Source: BD2-11 sp965221785
GTDB taxonomy: Bacteria > Gemmatimonadota > Gemmatimonadetes > Longimicrobiales > Gaopeijiaceae
Reading direction: 5' to 3'
NCBI GenBank assembly: GCA_965221785.1
Contig: CBDCSR010000003.1
Span: 1-64,000 of the forward strand
DNA length: 64,000 nucleotides
The position numbers and the translations under genes are program-made. Below are positions 60,668 through 64,000 of this stretch, one piece after another; positions within the stretch are counted from its first letter, which is position 1; each line of letters starts with the position of its first letter. The notes beneath the pieces were generated by a model. That model searched no databases and was not told where the DNA came from. It saw nothing but the letters and a program-made list of their open reading frames with translations.

Positions 60668-61315
60668 TCAGCCACTCCCCAGCATGAGCCCCGCCGTCCA
60701 GAAGAGATCGTGCTGCGTGGTCTCCATGTCGTTGTCGGCGAGGATCGGGCTGATGTAGTCGGAGACTTCGGTCACGATGCGCAGTGGACCCATTCTCACC
60801 TCGATACCCGCGCCGAGCAGCATGGTCCTCCGGGTCTGATCGTGCAGGGGCGACCGGCTCAACTCGTCCAGCGACTCCAGGTCGTAGTGCTTCACGCCCC
60901 CGCCACCCAGCAGGTACGGTTGAACGGGAACGCCGCTGGGAAGCGGACGGAAGACGAGGGCGGCGGTGGCGTTGAGGAGGTTGTTGCGGGCCTCGCATTC
61001 GGGGCACATGCCCGCCTGGACGGCGAGGTCCGCGCTCGTCGCGTACGCCAGCGTCGCGCGCCCCGAGATGGGTCCGGATACCGCGAGTTCCAGCCCGAGG
61101 GAGTAGGCGAAGCTCCGTTCGCGCTCGCCGAACTCGACCGCCTGTCCGAAGCCGGCGTCCTCCAGAAGCCCCAGATCCTGGGTGGGGACGTAGTATCCGG
61201 CCTGGAAGAGCAGATAGCCTCCCTGGGCCCTCGCGCACTCCGGCGCCAGAGCGGTGGAGAGACATCCCGCGAGCAGCACCAGCGCGGTCGTCTGCGATCC
61301 GTATCCGATTCTCAT
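60668..61315 (-). CDS. Small outer-membrane beta-barrel protein
   Basis: The product has 215 residues. A signal peptide (about 1-30) ends near CARAQ. Alternating strands such as YLLFQAGYYVPTQDLGLLED, AYSLGLELAVSGPISGRATL and VQPYLLGGGGVKHYDLESLD end in DLFWTAGLMLGSG, typical of OmpW/outer-membrane-like porins of 8 strands. A Cys pair sits in GMCPECEAR. It is divergent from the DtxR-type gene, which may control it through the shared intergenic region of 53 bp. Confidence 0.75.
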   Translation of the reverse strand: MRIGYGSQTTALVLLAGCLSTALAPECARAQGGYLLFQAGYYVPTQDLGLLEDAGFGQAVEFGERERSFAYSLGLELAVSGPISGRATLAYATSADLAVQAGMCPECEARNNLLNATAALVFRPLPSGVPVQPYLLGGGGVKHYDLESLDELSRSPLHDQTRRTMLLGAGIEVRMGPLRIVTEVSDYISPILADNDMETTQHDLFWTAGLMLGSG

Positions 61316-61332
61316 GTGCGCATCACTCCGGT

Positions 61333-61338
61333 TAGATT
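61333..61338 (+). promoter_or_regulatory. Candidate -10 of the DtxR-family gene
   Basis: TAGATT with a possible TTCTCA -35 (18-bp spacer) gives a leader of about 25 bases before ATG 61369. It is the same hexamer as upstream of gyrB, rpsU and the TPR gene. It overlaps the region shared with the divergent barrel gene. Confidence 0.4.
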
Positions 61339-61368
61339 GTGGCCCCGCTCACGCAACAACATCCCGCG

Positions 61369-62085
61369 ATGGCTCAAACGTCCCGATTCTCGCCTTCGAT
61401 CGAGGATTACCTCAAGGCGATCTTCGCCCTCACGGAGCACGACGATACCGCCACCACCAGCGATATCGCCAGCACCCTCGGCGTACAGCCGGCGTCGGTG
61501 AGCGGAATGGTGAAGCGCCTGGCCGATCTGGGCGTCGTGGAACACGAGCCCTATCGCGGCGTCGGCCTCACCCCCAGCGGCCGCCGGGAAGCGCTCCGCA
61601 TCGTTCGTCGCCACCGCATCATCGAAACCTACCTCAGCGTGCGCCTGGGTTATTCCTGGGAAGATGTGCACGACGAAGCCGAACGGCTGGAGCATGCCGC
61701 CTCCGATCAGCTTATCGAGCGCATGGCCGACGCGCTCAAGAACCCGCGCCACGATCCGCACGGCGCCCCCATTCCGACCTCTGGCGGAGAAATCGATTCG
61801 ACCAGCTATCCGACGCTGGCGGATTCCGACGCCACCGGCCCGATCCGGATCCGCGCGGTGCGCGACGATGAGCCGGAGCGGCTGCGCTACCTGGAGGCCA
61901 GGGGGCTCCTGCCGGGGGTGATCCTGGCGGTCGAGGAGAGGGCTCCATTCAAGGGCCCGGTGACCGTGCGCCTGGGAGGGCCCGACGGCGACAGCCAGGC
62001 CATCGGCTTCGACCTGGCGCGCTGCATCTTCATCGACCAGGAGCCGGCCGGACCGCCCGCCGACGAGTCCGCGCGGGCCCTCTGA
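61369..62085 (+). CDS. DtxR/MntR-family metal-dependent transcriptional regulator
   Basis: The product has 238 residues from ATG 61369; the GTG 30 bp upstream is less likely. The winged helix has SIEDYLKAIFALTEHDDTAT and LGVQPASVSGMVKRLADLGV, and the metal/dimer region EDVHDEAERLEHAASDQLIE carries His and Glu ligands. A C-terminal SH3/FeoA-like domain follows (about 160-225). This family represses iron or manganese uptake genes. The divergent barrel gene is an obvious candidate target. Confidence 0.9.
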   Translation: MAQTSRFSPSIEDYLKAIFALTEHDDTATTSDIASTLGVQPASVSGMVKRLADLGVVEHEPYRGVGLTPSGRREALRIVRRHRIIETYLSVRLGYSWEDVHDEAERLEHAASDQLIERMADALKNPRHDPHGAPIPTSGGEIDSTSYPTLADSDATGPIRIRAVRDDEPERLRYLEARGLLPGVILAVEERAPFKGPVTVRLGGPDGDSQAIGFDLARCIFIDQEPAGPPADESARAL

Positions 62086-62097
62086 CATCCGAGGCTG

Positions 62098-63189
62098 TCA
62101 GGGCACCACAAGCGCCTTCGTGACCCGCAGCGCGGCCACATCCTCGAGCGCCTGCTGCGTGCTCCCGAGCGGATAGCGCGCCCCGATCACTTCGGCGAAG
62201 GGCAGGCGTTCGCGGTGTCGGGAGAGCAGCCGCAGGGCCCGTACCAGATGATGGAAGTCGGTCCCCCACTGGCCCCGCACGTCCACGTGCCTGCGGTTGA
62301 TGTCGGTGTGGGGATTGATGTCGACGCGCCCGGCATCGGTGTAGTGCCCGGCCACGACATAGCGGCCTCCGTCGCGGACGAGCGCGAACCCCTCGGGGAT
62401 GGCGGCCGGGTTGCCGCTGGCCTCGATGACGAGGTCGGCCCCCCGCCCTCCGGTGCGGGCCATGACCGCGTCGAGGCGCTCTTCGGCTGTGGTGCCCGCC
62501 AACGAGAGCGTGACTTCCGCTCCCATGCGCGCCCCGAGCGCCAGGCGGGCATCCGGGTCGCCGATGAGCACGACCTCGGCCGCGCCGGAGAGACCGGCGA
62601 AGGCGGCGGCGGCCAATCCCACCGGACCGGCCCCCTGCACCACCACCACGTCGCCCATGCGCGCTTCGGCGCGATCCACCGCCGCGAAGCCGGTGAAGAG
62701 CCCGCATCCACCGCCGATCACGTCGTCCGCATCCAGGTTGCCGGGGAGCTTGAGGATGCGCACACCCGGCTTCAGGTAGATGCGCTCCGCCCAGCCCCCC
62801 AGCAGTCCGTCCGCCAGGGCGTAGGTGATGCCGTACACCTTGCGCGTCGGGCACCGGTTGGGCTGGTGCGCCACCAGGCAGTGGTAGCAGCTGTAGCAGG
62901 TCTCGTGCACGTCGAGGAAGGTCACGACATCGCCGGGCGCCAGCGGCCGACCCGTCGCGTCGCGCTTCACCCCGCGCATCTCCGCCACCCTGCCCACGCT
63001 CACGTGGCCGGGAATGATCGGATAGGGCACCCCGGCCAGCCGTCCGTGCCACAGGTGCACGTCGGTGCCGCACACCTCGCTGGCGATGGTTTCCAGCAGG
63101 ACGGCGCCGGGCTCCATCTCCGGGTCGGGAAGCGTCCGGACCACCATCGGCTCATGGGGCCCGGTCATGACGGCGGCGTGAACGGGCAT
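62098..63189 (-). CDS. Zinc-type alcohol dehydrogenase (MDR family)
   Basis: The product has 363 residues. The catalytic zinc ligands are in IASEVCGTDVHLWHGRLAGV and PIIPGHVSVGRV; the structural zinc Cys cluster is in HETCYSCYHCLVAHQPNRC. The NAD(P) fold has VVVVQGAGPVGLAAAAFAGL. A second His pair near ASGNPAAIPEGFA region supports the threonine/L-idonate dehydrogenase-like type. It is convergent with the DtxR-family gene, with 12 bp between the stops. A GAGGAG ribosome site lies about 10 bp before the ATG. Confidence 0.88.
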   Translation of the reverse strand: MPVHAAVMTGPHEPMVVRTLPDPEMEPGAVLLETIASEVCGTDVHLWHGRLAGVPYPIIPGHVSVGRVAEMRGVKRDATGRPLAPGDVVTFLDVHETCYSCYHCLVAHQPNRCPTRKVYGITYALADGLLGGWAERIYLKPGVRILKLPGNLDADDVIGGGCGLFTGFAAVDRAEARMGDVVVVQGAGPVGLAAAAFAGLSGAAEVVLIGDPDARLALGARMGAEVTLSLAGTTAEERLDAVMARTGGRGADLVIEASGNPAAIPEGFALVRDGGRYVVAGHYTDAGRVDINPHTDINRRHVDVRGQWGTDFHHLVRALRLLSRHRERLPFAEVIGARYPLGSTQQALEDVAALRVTKALVVP

Positions 63190-63258
63190 GGTCAGGTCAC
63201 TCCTCGAGGCTCGGGTTGTTGCAACGGGTTACGGCGGTGAACATCGCTTCGCGCATAC

Positions 63259-63295
63259 TCATCCATACCATATCATCCATACCCAACGTAGTTGG
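63259..63295. repeat. 11-bp direct repeats and adjacent palindrome in the ADH-AbiEi intergenic region
   Basis: TCATCCATACC occurs at 63259-63269 and 63273-63283, spaced by one and a third helical turns (14 bp), followed by CCAAC-GTA-GTTGG (63283-63295). This arrangement suits binding of a regulator to the shared divergent control region of the ADH and AbiEi genes. Confidence 0.4.
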
Positions 63296-63377
63296 TGCGC
63301 GTGCCCGTCCATATGGTGCGGCGTGATGGCAGCGCGGAGCGCGTTGGGCCGGTGGTCAACCGCACCTGAATCATTGC

Positions 63378-63407
63378 GATAACTTGCCTTTTCAAGCAAT
63401 GTTTATC
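63378..63407 (+). promoter_or_regulatory. Inverted repeat directly before the AbiEi-like start
   Basis: GATAACTTGC (63378-63387) is mirrored by GCAATGTTTATC (63396-63407), ending 2 bp before the ATG. AbiEi antitoxins are autoregulators that bind inverted repeats in their own promoters, which this fits. Confidence 0.45.
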
Positions 63408-63409
63408 GT

Positions 63410-64000
63410 ATGAAATTCCCCGAACTCCTCGAAATCGTTGAGGACGAGCCCGTCTTCGAGACGGGATTCCTGATGGCCGGGCGCTCGCCGGAACCGGGAC
63501 TTCCAGCGCAGCTCAGCCGTTGGCACCGCTCCGGGAAGCTCTACCGGCTAAGGAGGGGCCTGTATTCGCTGGCACCCCCCTACCGGAAGCTGATCCCCCA
63601 TCCCTTCCTCGTCGCGAACCGACTCGTTCCGGGAAGCTACGTGACCGGTCTGTCCGCGCTCGCGTTCGCGCACGCCATTCCGGAGTTCGTACCGGAAGTC
63701 ACCAGTTGCGGTCCGGGGCGCCAGCATGTCAGGACGACACCGTTGGGCCGCTACTCGTTCAGGTATCTGAAGGGAGACATGCAATGCGGTTACCGGCTGG
63801 TGAACCTCGGGCGGGGGCAGAGCGCCTTCGTGGCATCTCCGGAAAAGGCCTTTCTGGACCTGGTTCACCTGCAACCTGGCGGCGATGATCCCCCGTGGAT
63901 CGGTGAGCTCCGCCTGAATGTCGAGAATCTGTCACCCGACGTGATGCGAGACCTGGCCTCGTCCCTCGGCCGGCCGAAGCTGATTCGAGCCGCGGCCTGC
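63410..64000 (+). CDS. AbiEi-type antitoxin, 3' end outside window
   Basis: The open frame runs 197 codons to the window edge. An N-terminal winged-helix-like part (RWHRSGKLYRLRRGLYSLAP) and a DNA-binding style FETGFLMAGRS precede a C-terminal region with SPEKAFLDLVHLQPGGDDPP. This matches the AbiEi antitoxin (type IV toxin-antitoxin) pattern. The nucleotidyltransferase toxin AbiEii would be expected immediately downstream, beyond the window. The upstream inverted repeat supports autoregulation. The AT-richer upstream sequence suggests an acquired region. Confidence 0.65.
   Translation, partial: MKFPELLEIVEDEPVFETGFLMAGRSPEPGLPAQLSRWHRSGKLYRLRRGLYSLAPPYRKLIPHPFLVANRLVPGSYVTGLSALAFAHAIPEFVPEVTSCGPGRQHVRTTPLGRYSFRYLKGDMQCGYRLVNLGRGQSAFVASPEKAFLDLVHLQPGGDDPPWIGELRLNVENLSPDVMRDLASSLGRPKLIRAAAC

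Overview
The window is a high-GC bacterial chromosome segment whose gene content points to Gemmatimonadota. The pointers are a carboxypeptidase-regulatory TonB-dependent receptor with a DUF4249-like lipoprotein, a PorX-type regulator, a GWxTD-domain protein, DUF3108 and RDD/SpoIIM proteins, and a recF-dciA-gyrB block. This assignment is an inference from families, not a database match. No rRNA, tRNA or CRISPR array was seen.

Region A (1-15147) is accessory and visibly less GC-rich than what follows. It begins with the tail of a cysteine-rich peptide. A tightly spaced plus-strand module comes next: TonB-dependent receptor, DUF4249-like lipoprotein, six-bladed propeller lipoprotein, monothiol (CxxS) thioredoxin-like protein, PAS histidine kinase and LuxR-type response regulator. 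Then comes a 1750-residue lipoprotein with about 33 plant-type leucine-rich repeats and a C-terminal metzincin zinc site. An orphan tyrosine recombinase and a MerR/TipAS regulator with a long operator-like palindrome close the region.

Region B (15148-28322) is mostly minus-strand core metabolism and replication: enoyl-CoA hydratase, recF, dciA, a PHP-domain gene and gyrB. Plus-strand ssb and rpsU are also here. An operon of a TPR protein, an isopropylmalate-dehydrogenase-like enzyme, thiolase and 3-hydroxyacyl-CoA dehydrogenase completes it. Between dciA/recF and rpsU lie two small minus-strand genes with unusual upstream sequence and an AT-richer intergenic stretch with three consecutive stem-loops.

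Region C (28323-37678) is plus-strand: a hydantoinase-B-like gene and a DUF6941-like gene, a membrane-anchored TPR protein, and a MoxR cluster (membrane protein, DUF4129, DUF4350, MoxR ATPase, DUF58). A convergent RDD-SpoIIM fusion gene completes this set. Region D (37727-49864, minus) is a long chain of overlapping envelope genes: GWxTD protein, propeller lipoprotein-like protein, TonB, PorX, MsbA-like ABC exporter, lipid-A-type acyltransferase, glycosyltransferase, DUF3108 and RDD-SpoIIM.

Region E (49966-64000) holds heme O synthase, a P1 peptidase, a typA-aminotransferase-serA operon, a D-aminoacylase/gamma-glutamyltransferase pair, a small barrel protein divergent from a DtxR-type regulator, a zinc alcohol dehydrogenase, and a 3'-truncated AbiEi-type antitoxin gene running off the window.

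Two genes (PHP and hydantoinase B) carry single-base frameshifts near short G runs close to their 3' ends. These look like sequencing or assembly indels, or recent mutations. A recurrent TAGAYT hexamer upstream of ssb, gyrB, rpsU, the TPR gene and the DtxR gene looks like the local -10 promoter element.
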